Positions 11,924 through 22,859 of a DNA stretch of 64,000 bases are shown one piece after another (within the stretch, counting starts at the first letter, position 1; every line of letters starts with the position of its first letter). The notes under the pieces were generated by a model that was not told the DNA's origin, made no database searches, and saw only the letters and a program-made list of their open reading frames with translations. The stretch covers positions 27,963,240-28,027,239 of the forward strand of contig NC_092180.1 of the NCBI RefSeq assembly GCF_043641665.1, in the 5' to 3' direction. The DNA is from Enoplosus armatus. Lineage: Eukaryota > Chordata > Actinopteri > Centrarchiformes > Enoplosidae. Both the position numbers and the translations under genes were made by a program.

Positions 11924-12039
11924 GTTCATTCCATTACACCTGCGCGATGGCATAATGAGCCCATGAGTGTGTGCACTGGGCCACAGCCACCCACTGCGCC
12001 AGTCATGCACACCACTGCCGCTAATCATGTTGAAAATGA

Positions 12040-12225
12040 ATAAGGTGTCAGAGTAGGTAATTCACAGCTGTATTAAAGCAGCTCAGCCCAGATATAAGGT
12101 ACATAAAACAAATTAAATTACATATAATATTCCATCATGGAACATTTTTGACAGCTGTATTAATGGGCGGGCCTTAAAGGTCTTCTTATTAGGTCACCGG
12201 CTGCATGTTTCCCCCTTCTACGCTT
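12040..12225. other. candidate conserved non-coding element with duplicated E-box motif
   Basis: The 13-mer ACAGCTGTATTAA occurs twice in the same orientation (12064-12076 and 12151-12163), combining a CAGCTG E-box with TATTAA. Between them is AT-rich unique sequence with AAATTAAATTAC. Paired motifs suggest a structured enhancer. Confidence 0.45.
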
Positions 12226-12281
12226 TGCTTTTTGAGCCCGGGGTATTCAGATCATCTCCAGCTCCCGGCTCATCGGAACAC

Positions 12282-12328
12282 AGAGAGAGAGAGAGAGAGA
12301 GAGTGAGAGAGAGAGAGAGAGAGAGAGA
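12282..12328. repeat. (GA)n microsatellite
   Basis: About 23 GA units with a single GT interruption. Confidence 0.96.
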
Positions 12329-12617
12329 AAGAGGACTGGCTAAAACCTACGGAGGCCGTTTAGGGTCCAGTTTGCATGAGGATGGTGGGACGTGAGTTGC
12401 ATCAGAAGACAGATCAGACCTCAAACCATGACGATCCAAATCATAATCGGGAGGCTATTCCACACCTGCAACAATAAGAAAGCTATACCTTGTTCAAATA
12501 AATATTTCTATGGCTACCCTCACATATTACAGATGTTATATATACTACACAAAGGACAACCATCTGTAGGCTATTCAACTCCTCCAAACAATTATGAAGT
12601 TGTATGTTTAAAAAAAA

Positions 12618-12618
<1 letters not shown>

Positions 12619-12649
<31 letters not shown>

Positions 12650-12677
12650 GATATATATTTTATTTTATATATATATT
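12619..12677. repeat. (AT)n microsatellite
   Basis: (AT) run with GT, GA and TTTT interruptions. Self-complementary. Confidence 0.93.
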
Positions 12678-12689
12678 CCTCCAGATGAA

Positions 12690-12870
12690 CATTTTAATAC
12701 TAGGAGCTGTGGTTTATTTTTCCACAAATTGTGCCAATTTCTCCATGATGGATTGTCTAACACATGGGAGATTACCCCACACTTGTTCATTGCCTCGTGA
12801 ATTACATCACTTCTTATTCAACTTAGACCTCGGTCTGACATTAAAGTGGATCTCAGTGTAATTGGGAAAA
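12690..12870. other. candidate conserved non-coding element
   Basis: Contains GGTTTATTTTTCC, GGGAGATTACCCC, GTGAATTACATCACTTC, GACATTAAAG and CAGTGTAATTGG. Repeat-free, with several homeodomain cores. Confidence 0.45.
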
Positions 12871-12914
12871 AAAAATATATATAAATATATATTAGTATTC
12901 AATGCATGTATGTG

Positions 12915-13120
12915 TGGCACATGTGTGCTATTTTTAAATAGGGATGCTGTGAAAGTGTGGAATTGGGGACAAGGCAGCCTTGCACCGGGCCGTGACACAG
13001 ACTTATGTTAAACCTAATTAGATCAAGATAATAGCTTTAGGGCCCCAGTGATCAATGCTAGAGGTCTGTGGAGATGAACTTTCCTTAAGTTTCATGCTGC
13101 ACGCTGGTTGTACTCAATTC
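12915..13120. other. candidate conserved non-coding element
   Basis: Contains CCTAATTAGATCAAG, GATAATAGC and GTGATCAATGC in 60 bases, near GGGCCCC. The TAATTA palindrome is a classic LIM/paired homeodomain site. One of the most enhancer-like islands of the left half. Confidence 0.48.
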
Positions 13121-13149
13121 TTTTTTTTCAGACCCACCCGCACACACAT

Positions 13150-13560
13150 AAGAGGGGTTTCACAGCATTGTGTTATATGACGGCATTATCTTAAGAGTAT
13201 GCGTCTGTTTCACTGGTTTGCCATTCCAGTGTTGGCAGTGAATGAGCTTAGATTGGTATATATATGGTCAGTGTCGGCATACTTCAGCCAAAAATTCCAT
13301 TCCTTAATATTGGAAATTAAGGTGAGTCCTCCAAGCCTCTCCCATAATGCAGTGCACCCGCAAATAGACACTTGCCGATTTTGAGCTGCTTTCCGTCGGC
13401 AACCTTATGGTGGAGTCTAGTCTGCAGCTTACAGACTCCTCAGATCACTCTCGCTGAAGACAAAGAGGATTCCTTTTGCTTCCATTACTATCTAATGTAA
13501 TTTGTGTAATGTAATATTTCAACACATCTCTGTCTGCCGACACGCCAGCTAGCTAGCTCG
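13150..13560. other. unique stretch, weak island
   Basis: AT-balanced sequence with TTCCTTAATATTGG and GGAAATTAAGG near 13300. No gene, RNA or repeat recognised. Confidence 0.3.
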
Positions 13561-13999
13561 TGATTAGTCTTGATATCGGATGCTTTGGGAATCCCTGCAT
13601 GTACTGGTTGTGGTCGTGTACCGGTTATTAACTCTCAAAGCTTCCTCCGCCTGCCTACTTCCTCCAATACCCCAACTCAGCAAGAGGTGCAGAGGAGGCC
13701 ATTCGAGAGACGAAGCTGTAAAAATAAAGATGCTGGCCGACCAACCAACGGTAGCTGACGTTTGCGTGTATTGTGTTTGTGTTTTGCGCACTGTAATTAC
13801 CCTCGGACAAGCTCCGGTTTAGAACCAACATTCTTGGCCTTTTGAAACTCCCCCACCCATTTAATTCCATAACTGTCAACTGTTCAGGCTTGTATGCAGT
13901 CACTGGAGCCCTGTATAGTTGTGTCAAGACACACAAGAAACATTGTGTTTGAATGCACAAAGCTGCTACACCCTTGGGTCAGGGTCTGGGTTTTTGTTT

Positions 14000-14220
14000 T
14001 TTTGTTTTTTTTTCTGAGAAAATCAGATGATGCCAAATGGTCTTTTTGATCCTCTGCCATTATGCAATTTTGTAGGATTGATATACCAGAATTTAAACCC
14101 TTTAAACTAAATTGATTCTAATGTGACATTTTGATCAAATGTCCCATGGTCTGAAGGCAGTTTCAGAGGCTCTTTTTTATTTTTGATGAGATTACACCTG
14201 CAGGGGAACTTAATAAACTA
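14000..14220. other. candidate conserved non-coding element
   Basis: Contains GCCATTATGCAATTTTG, AACTAAATTGATTC and TTTTGATCAAATG (a near-palindrome around TGATCA). It ends just before the LINE remnant at 14,268. Confidence 0.4.
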
Positions 14221-14267
14221 ATACTAGGAAATGTTCACTACGAAAACAGTCAGTTTTAAGTCCAGTA

Positions 14268-14625
14268 TTGACAGAAACAAGGGCTGCTAACCTCAGGGTT
14301 ATGTCTCTGTTTTTTGCCAACAATGTAGGTCTGTTGGTCTCATTGGGCTGGGAAGGCCAGATATCCAGAAGGCGCTTCACAAAGAGCCAGTCGGGTTGCT
14401 TTGGGTGTCGGGTCAGGTTGCCTCTGGACACTTCCTTGTGGAGGTATTCCAGGTACATCCATATTGGAAGAGACCCCAAGAATTGCATATTCCTATCTGG
14501 CCTGGGAAACACTACAGGTCCCCTCAAGGAGATCTGAATGATGTGTCCAGGGATTACGACAACAAGGCCTGTTGCCATCAGACTAGAAAAACCTTTGGAG
14601 AACGGATGGATGGATGAAAGTATTG
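14268..14625 (+). pseudogene. decayed non-LTR retrotransposon (LINE) 3' fragment
   Basis: The frame opening near 14268 reads LRVMSLFFANNVGLLVS, which resembles the reverse-transcriptase motif-C region (F/Y-A-D-D) of fish LINEs. Here the two catalytic aspartates are both Asn. From about 14380 the DNA resembles the abundant LINE tail (GHFLVEVFQVHPYWKRPQ, matching a family pattern like GHLLVEVFR..GRRPRGR), and it ends in the typical (GGAT)n-like GGATGGATGGATGA at 14607-14620. The region between motif C and the tail is much shorter than in a full element, so there is an internal deletion. It is 5'-truncated, frameshifted and inactive. The clade is not assigned. Confidence 0.65.
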
Positions 14626-14639
14626 GCGAGAAACTGGCT

Positions 14640-15115
14640 ACCAGCGCCTCTAAAATGATAATCTATGTTGGCCTTTACAAACACACTTTAGTTTAACCCC
14701 AGTGCACAATGTGTGCCGTGATCCTGTAGATGCAGTAGTTGCTTCGTAGCTAAGCCCTTTGCTCGCCACCACTCGGTCCCCATCTCGCGCAACATAAAGG
14801 ATTACGTAAACACTACTCTTTGCCAGAGGTCAGCTTGATTCACAACCTGCTGGTCAGTGGGTCAGCTTGTCTTTTCAGTGGCCTGTCGCCATGACGAGTG
14901 TTTGACTTTGATTGATACCGCTCTTTTGAAAACGTGAGTGGTTCCGTAGTTGCGGCCGCTGAGGAACTCATCATATTGGAAGTGGACGACACAGACTGAA
15001 TGATTTGCTAAATGCCCAATCTCACCCACAGATGTATCTGTCTATCAGTAAAAGCTGTCTAGACAAAGGTGTACTGGGTGATATAATGACCCCCTGAAAC
15101 CTTATAACGAATTAA
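14640..15115. other. unique stretch, nothing recognised
   Basis: Balanced composition with no simple repeats. No exon or family recognised. Confidence 0.35.
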
Positions 15116-15119
15116 GGTT

Positions 15120-15380
15120 TAAACATCATTTAAGATACAATCTCCCTGAAAGGAGAAGGCATCCCTCTGCTTGGTGTTGAACGGTGGGGTGTTAAGCTTT
15201 CCTTGGCGACATCTATCTCTTGCCACCACCTTGAGGGCATCTTTTAAGCAAAGGAATTTAGCCATTATGTGGCATTAACCTCATTAGAAAACACTCTTTA
15301 GCTGCTCCAAGATAAAATTGATTTACAGATGCCATTTCCACCACTGCTCTCGATCAATGGTTAAACTATCCCTTTTATGG
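15120..15380. other. candidate conserved non-coding element
   Basis: Contains GGAATTTAGCCATTATGTGG, GCATTAACCTCATTAG, AAAATTGATTTACAG and CTTTTAAGC in repeat-free sequence. Confidence 0.45.
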
Positions 15381-15524
15381 CCCTGTGCACACTCTCTGCT
15401 CTTTTCTCAAGTTTTCTTTAACTGCTCTTTAATTTCACCCCCCCAACCCCCCACCCCTCCGCTCTTGTCCTTGTGCAAGGTATGTAGTCAGAGTGGAAGA
15501 GGGCTTTTCTCTGTTCCCCCATGG

Positions 15525-15715
15525 TCAAATATGGGGCCGATTACATTTTCTGAGAGCGGATAAACATGATACAGCAACACAGGCAGATTCCGCGAACCAA
15601 TTAAGCACAAAGTCTTTCCTGGGTGTGAGAGTTTCACTGTGGTCAGCTAAATTTGCAAGGGTGGTCCTAATTGAGATTATAACGTCACAAAACGTGTTAA
15701 GATATAACCTCAGTG
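15525..15715. other. candidate conserved non-coding element
   Basis: Contains CCAATTAAGCAC, GGTCCTAATTGAG, TTATAACGTCAC (CRE half-site) and GTGTTAAGATATAACC. Clean unique island with several TAAT cores. Confidence 0.45.
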
Positions 15716-16015
15716 TGTTTTTCTTTCCACTCTTACCAAGATTGCTGTAGTTATTCACAATTTAGGAATGTGATGGGCCTAAGCAGCTGCAGATGCATGG
15801 CCATGTTTAGAAAACAGACGTTGAGGGAGGTTCGTGGTTATTATGGCCTGGATCTTGTAGGAATACTGGGGTTAGATTGGTGTCTAGGTTGTCATTATGG
15901 AAAAGTTTATGCTTTAAGCGCACATTTCTGCTGCGAAGGGTCTCTCAGTCAAAACGATGACAAAAGACGTAGGCCGATGACATCGTGAAGTCGCGTGGGA
16001 TCATGGGAAGGGGTT

Positions 16016-16440
16016 GTCTTCATTGTTAAACAACCACCATCTGACGTGAAATCATGTTTCACGGAGGAGGACATTTTATTTATATGTTTACGTTTATTAT
16101 TATTCATTCTACGGGTCGACTACCCATAAAGCTACTGTAGCTAACGTTACGTGGAGTTCAACACGCTCATCACATTTTCAGTATGATGGTTTTGACCACA
16201 GATGACAGCAGTGGGCTACTCTACAATTGAATTCGCCACATAACGGAAGCCACAGTAGCTGCATGGTTAGTCGACATCTTGCTTCCCATCAGATGAGTCG
16301 ACTACCCATGCGCACACCTTAGTTAGCTGCAGTTGTAGAGTTATAATGTTACCATACACATTAGCTTGGTGGCTGGTATGAGCCACTTGTCATAGTAGCA
16401 CATACTAGACAGCTAGTTGTTGAAATATCATATCGATAAA
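16016..16440. repeat. possible unclassified interspersed repeat
   Basis: The 13-mer GTCGACTACCCAT is present twice in direct orientation (16115-16127 and 16297-16309). AACGTTACGT-type words common in fish repeats occur between. I cannot define ends or a family, and this could also be unique sequence with a chance duplication. Confidence 0.3.
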
Positions 16441-16539
16441 TAATGTTAATGAAAAAAGTATGCCGCGTTACCGTTAGTCCATTTCTAAGCAAAACCCGGC
16501 TGAAGAATATTGAGATATGCAGTTGAAAGCTTCAGAGAA

Positions 16540-17160
16540 AAGGCTAGTAAGTGGACTTTGAGTTTAAGGTGACTACTCAAGGGAGTTTTTTGTCAAAGAT
16601 TGGGGGCTTTGGAGGCAGAGCATGCCACAAAGGCCCGTTCGGAGCGAGCAGGGGCCACTTCCACATGAAGTTGATGGGTAAGACTGTGTACAGCTAAACC
16701 AAGCAGAAAATCCACAATCCATGTCTGTGTGGCCAGCTGTGAGCATACGCCCGCCCACCTCTGACAGCTCAGGTTTATGTGGACGTTTAAGCAAAACCCG
16801 CAACGCTGTATTTCTTTGCCAAATCAATACGACCACCATTTCAGCTCTCCTTCCTCCCGTCCCTCCCTCCCTCCGCCTTGCGCTCGCCCCATTCTCATCC
16901 CCCTTGTCTGGGAGAATTGATCCGCACGGATGGAATGATATCAACTGACGGATAGAGTGATACGCCCCGCTCCCTCCTTCATACCCTCCTTTCACCGCAC
17001 TTTTGACACGTAAATAAAATATGTGGCCTTTTTGTTTCGATTCCCCCACTGCGTTAGTTTTGAGAAAGGAATATGGTGCACGGGGCTCGCACGGGGCTGT
17101 TGGTAGACAAGAGGGAGCTGAGAGTCGGCTGGATGCCATCACTCAGTGTTCACAGGCGCC
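16540..17160. other. unique stretch with long chance reading frame
   Basis: A 188-residue ATG-started frame runs on the minus strand (17139 to 16573). Its translation has no recognisable domain, no repeat pattern and low-complexity basic patches, and there is no splice or promoter context. I treat it as non-coding. Otherwise unremarkable sequence. Confidence 0.4.
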
Positions 17161-17469
17161 CTACAAAATCCCCTGAACTTTCCGACATACGCATTTGTTA
17201 GAGTGACGCAGTCAGATTCCAAAGAATGGCATTAGAAAATAATGTGAGTGCTAAATTATTCAGGCTTTCTTTCTTTTTTTTTTTTTTTTTCTTTTTGCCA
17301 TAATGCTTCACTTTACAACCACACATGGCTGCACACACACGAACACAGACACATATATGCAGTATGTCCTCCCACTCGTCTGAATTGTGGCAGATCCATT
17401 TAGTGTCAGCGTCCAAATTTGGCGAAGGAAAGGATGAGGGAAGGTGGTGCGAGAGGAGGAAGAGCTCAC

Positions 17470-17685
17470 CAACTCTGCCGTGCTAAACCAGCATCGCAGT
17501 CAACCCCCACTTTAATATCAACAGAAATAAATCACTGCCGCGGCTACCGTGCATTAGGCCCTGCTATTAACAGATGAATGCAACATGTTCATCCGCACCT
17601 CGGCTAGATATTCCTGATATGATGGCAAAGGCATTTCCACAGCCGGACAAGAAATAGCTGCTAGGTGAACTAACCTCGCGTCCTC
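17470..17685. other. candidate conserved non-coding element
   Basis: Contains CACTTTAATATCAAC, GTGCATTAGGCC, GCTATTAACAGATGAATG (TTAA next to a CAGATG E-box) and a GATATTCCTGATATGATGG stretch. Repeat-free and island-like. Confidence 0.45.
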
Positions 17686-17842
17686 GGAGCATGCCAGGGC
17701 AATCGGGCCCGGGTCACACAGGCCTGCAGGGTTTCCACTTCGGTCTGTCGGACAGACAACACTATAGAGAAGACCCTAACTTCTCCTCACGCCTTCCTTT
17801 TCCCCCCTCCCTGCATCTGAAGCCCTCAAACATAGGTCAAGT

Positions 17843-17881
17843 CACACACACACACACACACACAGACACACACACACACAC
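17843..17881. repeat. (CA)n microsatellite
   Basis: CA run with one GA interruption. Confidence 0.95.
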
Positions 17882-18200
17882 GCATACCTATGTTACATAA
17901 CCTAGGCCACAGCTTCTGGTCTGGACACTGGAGACAAAAGAGATAGGAGACTTAAAGATAGACAGAGTAACCCTACGACAACGGATAACTGATTAACGGA
18001 TTAAATAGGAATTATCTGTTGGTATGCCCATGCATGCATCCACATACGATGGACGTCCCAGCCAACTGCTGCGTGTGTGTGCGTATGTGCATGTGTCATT
18101 ATCATGATCATCCTCATCATCATAGTGATCATCATCACCCCACACAGATTGCATCATAGTGTGGGTAACTGCAACCTGCTGCACAGGCTCACCTCATCCC

Positions 18201-18233
18201 TTCCTCCCTTCCTTCCTTCCTTCCTTCCTTCCT
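18201..18233. repeat. (TTCC)n tetranucleotide repeat
   Basis: About eight CTTC units with one irregularity. Confidence 0.93.
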
Positions 18234-18320
18234 CCTCCACTTGAGTTCCACCCATTCATGCAAGGCCGCATTAATAAATACCTGAAAACCACATTGAGTC
18301 CACGGTCATTACCCCGACCT

Positions 18321-18336
18321 CCCCCCCCCCCCCCCC
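18321..18336. repeat. poly-C tract (C16)
   Basis: Uninterrupted run of 16 C. Confidence 0.93.
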
Positions 18337-18503
18337 TCCCTCACTTCCTCTTCCCTGAAAGCCCTGAGTCACCTCAGACAGTGGGTGGGGGGTGGTTTCT
18401 TAGACAGCGTGACAGCGTGCTTAGCCCCGTTAAGCCAGCCTCAGCCTCAGCTCTGCTTCTGGTCGGCACTGATCAGGGAGCCCTGGGAGAGAGAGACAGA
18501 CAG

Positions 18504-18510
<7 letters not shown>

Positions 18511-18544
<34 letters not shown>

Positions 18545-18596
18545 AAGGAAAGTGCTGAGTTCACTGCCACCACTGCTCCCCTTCCCTCCCTCCACT

Positions 18597-18627
<31 letters not shown>
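18511..18627. repeat. facing (GA)15 and (TC)13 microsatellites
   Basis: (GA) at 18511-18540 and (TC) at 18601-18627 are mutually complementary with a 60-base unique spacer, giving a potential hairpin of about 27 pairs. Both tracts can also form triplex DNA. Confidence 0.9.
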
Positions 18628-18628
<1 letters not shown>

Positions 18629-18829
18629 CTTCGAGCATCCCCTCCTCGGGAAGGGGGTTCCCCCCCACCCCACCCCCCTGGAAAGAGGAGGGGAAGGTGA
18701 ATCGACTGCTGCGCTGCTGACTGCGCCGCAATAACCTCTGAATACCTCCAGCTCTCTGTTCCTTCTCCTCCTCCCCCTGTTCGTCCACCGGTTTTCCTTC
18801 ATGCACTACAAAGCATTCCATCAACTTTT

Positions 18830-19340
18830 TTAGGGTATATGTTTTTTTGTCTTTTTACATATTCTATATGTGTCCCCAATAACAATAGGCTACTATGAAA
18901 TGAAAGAACCAAACATCCAAAGACCCCAATTGTGAAATGATTGATAATACTTAGTATAAACAGGAAAAGTCTGAGTGATATTTTTCTCGTAGTCAACCTA
19001 TTACTGACTTCCCTACTCTTTCTGTGGCCCCAAAGTCATCGGTTCGTAAATGTTAAAAGAACGGGCCTACGGATATATGTGGTTTCAAATATATCACTGC
19101 ATAAAAAGGCTAAATGATTCACGAAAACCTTTTTAGCAAACCGCGCCTCAATCAGGAGTACATTCTGCAATTGGTGTTACTTTTTCTGTCGCAGATCGAC
19201 AGACACTGGCGAGAATTTCCGGCCACAAGGCCAGCGTATGTGGGGGTAGAGTCTATATAATATTGAGGCTAATAAACGACTTGTTAATAACTGCAATAGT
19301 GTGTCTCATGGATGTGTTTTTAGACAACAGTGGCGCTTTC
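18830..19340. other. unique AT-rich stretch, nothing recognised
   Basis: Contains several GGCTAC/GGGCCTAC words but no repeat family, exon or RNA gene I can name. Confidence 0.35.
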
Positions 19341-19616
19341 TGGCATGGAAGCGTCATGTGCTAAATATACCAGGTGTTGGCCACACAGACGATTCTTGGT
19401 TTTTGTTTGTTTTTTCTGGTTTTTTTTTTGTTTTTTTGTTTTTGGGATTTTGTTGACAGCAGGAAAAGATATGGAATATCACCCCACTCATCCTGTAAAA
19501 GTGCATTACAAGCAGACATCACTTGCAGCTCAGTTCAGCAATGCAAAGCAGGGGCCGCCGTGACACCCCTTGATATCAGGGAGATGGGTATTGACGCTCT
19601 ATTGATGTTTGGTGGT

Positions 19617-19639
19617 GGGGGGGGGGGGGGGGGGGGGGG
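19617..19639. repeat. poly-G tract (G23)
   Basis: Uninterrupted run of 23 G, followed by a T-rich tract. Confidence 0.95.
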
Positions 19640-19997
19640 TTCTATACATTTTTTTTTTCTTTTTTGTCGTTACTTGCATGTTGTTAAGGCCAGCAGTAAG
19701 GTTGGAATCAATACGCAGAGGAGCATATGGAGGAATGTTTCCGATACAGAAAGCAAAAAATATCACACAGAACTTCTCACACATAAATAAATGAATCCCA
19801 AACACTGCAGTGCAACACGTCATCTGTTTGGAGCGATTCACTTGGACAACTGAACCTCACGAAACGATAACGCAACATGATCCTATCGTCCCGATGTCAC
19901 CGAAAGGTTTGATTTGATTGGTTTTCTTTACACAGCCCGGACTAGCACATCAAAACTTTGCCTCAAAGGGCTTTTCCAATCTGTACAGCATATAACA

Positions 19998-20018
19998 CCC
20001 CCCCCCCCCCCCCCCCCC
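19998..20018. repeat. poly-C tract (C21)
   Basis: Uninterrupted run of 21 C. Confidence 0.95.
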
Positions 20019-20284
20019 AATAGCACAATAGCATCATCAAAGTAAAATGAGAGCACTGGTGGTCATTTCTGTGAAAGGCTCTCCTAAATGTTCTTTCAGG
20101 TGTCGGCTCAGGCTTACGTAACGATCAGAAGTATTTCATTAAAAACATGCGTATTATGCACTGTGTGTGTTCATTTAGAATAACGTGGTGGGGAAGCCTG
20201 TAAAGCGAACGCAACAACTCGTTTTTAGGCTGAACTGAACTCCCCCACATTAAGGCATTAAAGAAAAGACAGGGGGGGAAAAAA

Positions 20285-20440
20285 AATAAATAAATACTGC
20301 TCCTGCTTAGATCTGCAGCTACATATTTCATGCAATAGATATCCAGGTCATTAAGCAACATTCTGACACCTCTGTTATTTACTACCCCAGCCGGTTTCCC
20401 ACCTCGCTTAATCAGACTTTACTAAAACCCGCTGACTCAG
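20285..20440. other. candidate conserved non-coding element
   Basis: Contains CATATTTCATGCAATAG, GGTCATTAAGC, CGCTTAATCAG and GCTGACTCAG (Maf/AP-1-like). Unique sequence with no exon signal. Confidence 0.38.
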
Positions 20441-20647
20441 AGAGAAACCTTCTCCTTCTCCCGGCTCTGTTTGTGTTTATCTCCTCGGCTCCATTCCGCT
20501 CTCTGCCTTCCCGCTCCTTCTCTTTGCTTACTTACTCATATTTTCCCCCCCAAAAAAACCCGTCTATTTCACGTGTCTGGGGGCTTTTCGCAGGGGCTGA
20601 GCCACGGGACGCAAAAAAACACGAGAGAGCAAGTGACGTGGAGCAAA

Positions 20648-20665
20648 GGGGGGGGGGGGGGGGGG
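20648..20665. repeat. poly-G tract (G18)
   Basis: Uninterrupted run of 18 G. The next 150 bases are CpG-rich and include GTGACGTAACGTAC, a CRE-like site. Confidence 0.95.
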
Positions 20666-21106
20666 CGTTTTGCTCCAACACGAAAGTCTACAGTTGTGGT
20701 GTATGTGCTGTGACGTAACGTACATTATCGCCGCGGTCAGGCGACAAACGTGCGGCGTTGGGACTCTGACGCCTTTTACCGGAGGAGCTATCTCCTCATC
20801 CGTCAAGAGGGCGATACTTAAAACATCCAAAGTGGAGCGCACCGGTCTTTTTTTTTTTGCCTTAGAAGTGGTTTACCTTCGATTTGCTCTGCTGGGAAGG
20901 GATCACTTGAGACAGGAGGGGGGGAGCGGATTGGAGGGAATAAGATGTGGCTCAATACAAGTTATCTTTAATGGAAGGATGGAGGGATTCGAGGAGAGGA
21001 GAAAAAAAAAAGGGGGGGGGGGGCACAGAGGGGAAAAAAAAACATAGATGTAAAGTGTTGACAGCTGTGTTTGGTGCGGTCAGACTCCGGGGTCAGGTAC
21101 CGATGA

Positions 21107-21127
21107 ACACACACACACACACACACA
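21107..21127. repeat. (CA)n microsatellite
   Basis: Pure short CA run. Confidence 0.93.
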
Positions 21128-21315
21128 AACAAATGTTCACACGGCATACATATATTAGCCGTCCCTTGCTGAAAGGAAGCTGGATGTAATATTGTTCTTG
21201 TCAGGACGGCCATCTGATGTCAATTTCATGCAGCAGCGGGACCCTAAACCTTGGTAACATGCAAAACCAGCACACGCACAAAAGGTGTACTAAAGCCACA
21301 CAGTCATGTGCACTG

Positions 21316-21396
21316 CCCCCCCCCCCCCCCCCCCTCCCATGTCTCTGTCTACCCCTCCCTCCTCACACACACACACAGACATACACACACACACAC
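21316..21396. repeat. poly-C (C19) and (CA)n
   Basis: C run at 21316-21334 and an imperfect (CA) run at 21364-21396. Confidence 0.94.
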
Positions 21397-21531
21397 TGGG
21401 ATAAGTCATGAGGAAATGGATGCCCATGTTTTGTGGGACCACCTGTTCATCCTGGATACAAGTCTAAGAACCCAGTAAGGGTTAACCCTCTTTGTGGGAG
21501 GGAGCCAGGAATTGTGTGTGTGGCTTCATAC

Positions 21532-21534
<3 letters not shown>

Positions 21535-21574
<40 letters not shown>

Positions 21575-21708
21575 AGCGTTGGCACCGCCCCGTCTGAAAC
21601 GTGCCCCATGAGTGGCAGACTGGCTCAGGCTGTCCAGCTGGGAGGGAACAGAGCCCACTGCTGGACCACCTCCCCTGCAACAAACACACACACACATACA
21701 CACACACC
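21535..21708. repeat. facing (TG)19 and (CA)n microsatellites
   Basis: (TG) at 21535-21572 and interrupted (CA) at 21684-21708 in inverted orientation around about 110 bases of unique sequence. Confidence 0.94.
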
Positions 21709-22077
21709 TAATCCTATGCACATTCCATGGGGAGCATCTTTCCTCTCCATTACCCATTCCAAACTACCTGCTCTAAAAGACAAAAAAAAAATGAAAGACA
21801 GGCAAGAGAGAAGAAAATAGAGAGAGATTTATTTGGACAGTATTGTTTACGGACATCAACAGCAGCTACTTTTATGACTAAATCGGGTTTTAGTCTGGAA
21901 ATATCATCAATTCAAATGTATGCATTACTCATTGGAATAACCTTTTCAATTCAAAGAGGAAAGAAAAGTAAAAAGAAAATATTTGGAAAATTAAACATGT
22001 TCAACTTTTTCCACGGCAAACTAACATCTCACCGAACGCACCAGTGTGAGGACAGCACAAGTCATACCGAGCTGCAG

Positions 22078-22106
<29 letters not shown>
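22078..22106. repeat. (CA)14 microsatellite
   Basis: Pure dinucleotide run. Confidence 0.95.
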
Positions 22107-22108
<2 letters not shown>

Positions 22109-22334
22109 TGCTTCCACACAAAACCACTTCCACGGCACCTCTCATCATTCTCTTAAGTGTCTGAAAATAGAGGAAGTGCCATCACTTCCAACCCCACCCC
22201 AAACCAAATAATCACCTCCTGGGAGGCAACGAGATGGAGGAAGGGGGTAGGGGAAAAAAAAAAAAAAAGACAAAAAAAAAAAAAAAAACCCAGCAATGTC
22301 GTCTTTCAAACGAAAAGGGGGGGGGAAATATTTT

Positions 22335-22560
22335 TAAAGGGGCAATGAATTTGGTGGAGCTGAATAGGATGTTGGTACATGTTTTACTAAAGGAAATATA
22401 ATGGCAGACTATTATTAGATCACATTAATCACGAGTGTGCCAAAGGCAGTGACAGCCGCGCTGAAAAGGATTGAAAACGCTGGTAATGGATATAAATTAC
22501 CCATTGTGTGATAAAAGGATTTTTTCTTCACTAAGAAGGTAAAAGGGAATAAAAACACTG
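22335..22560. other. candidate conserved non-coding element
   Basis: Contains GACTATTATTAGATC, CACATTAATCACG, GGTAATGGATATAAATTACC (a near inverted repeat GGTAAT...ATTACC) and GGGAATAAAAAC. High density of homeodomain cores. Confidence 0.5.
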
Positions 22561-22626
22561 AGAGAGCCACTAAACACTGTGTGTACATATTTGCATGTGT
22601 ATGTACGTGTGAGTGTCCTGCCGCCC

Positions 22627-22654
<28 letters not shown>
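22627..22654. repeat. (GT)14 microsatellite
   Basis: Pure run. An inverse octamer ATTTGCAT lies just upstream at 22589-22596. Confidence 0.95.
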
Positions 22655-22659
<5 letters not shown>

Positions 22660-22824
22660 GTAATAATACAGGGTTATCAGTGCAGGATTAAATTTTTAAG
22701 GGAATCAGATAGTGACAGTGAGGCCTTGCATTAAAGGCGCCGGCGACAGAAAAGAGGGAAGGATTAAAAACAGATTAAATTGGTTTGTAGTGACGGAGAT
22801 GAAAGGAAGGAGGAAGAGGGAGGA

Positions 22825-22846
22825 GGGGGGGGGGGGGGGGGGGGGG
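22825..22846. repeat. poly-G tract (G22)
   Basis: Uninterrupted run of 22 G following a purine-rich stretch. Confidence 0.95.
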
Positions 22847-22859
22847 AGTGTGTTTTGAC

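Noticed and set aside
16573..17139. 188-residue ATG-started frame on the minus strand
   Set aside because: Longest frame not built on simple repeats, but no domain, no splice context and no promoter. Composition looks like translated non-coding DNA.
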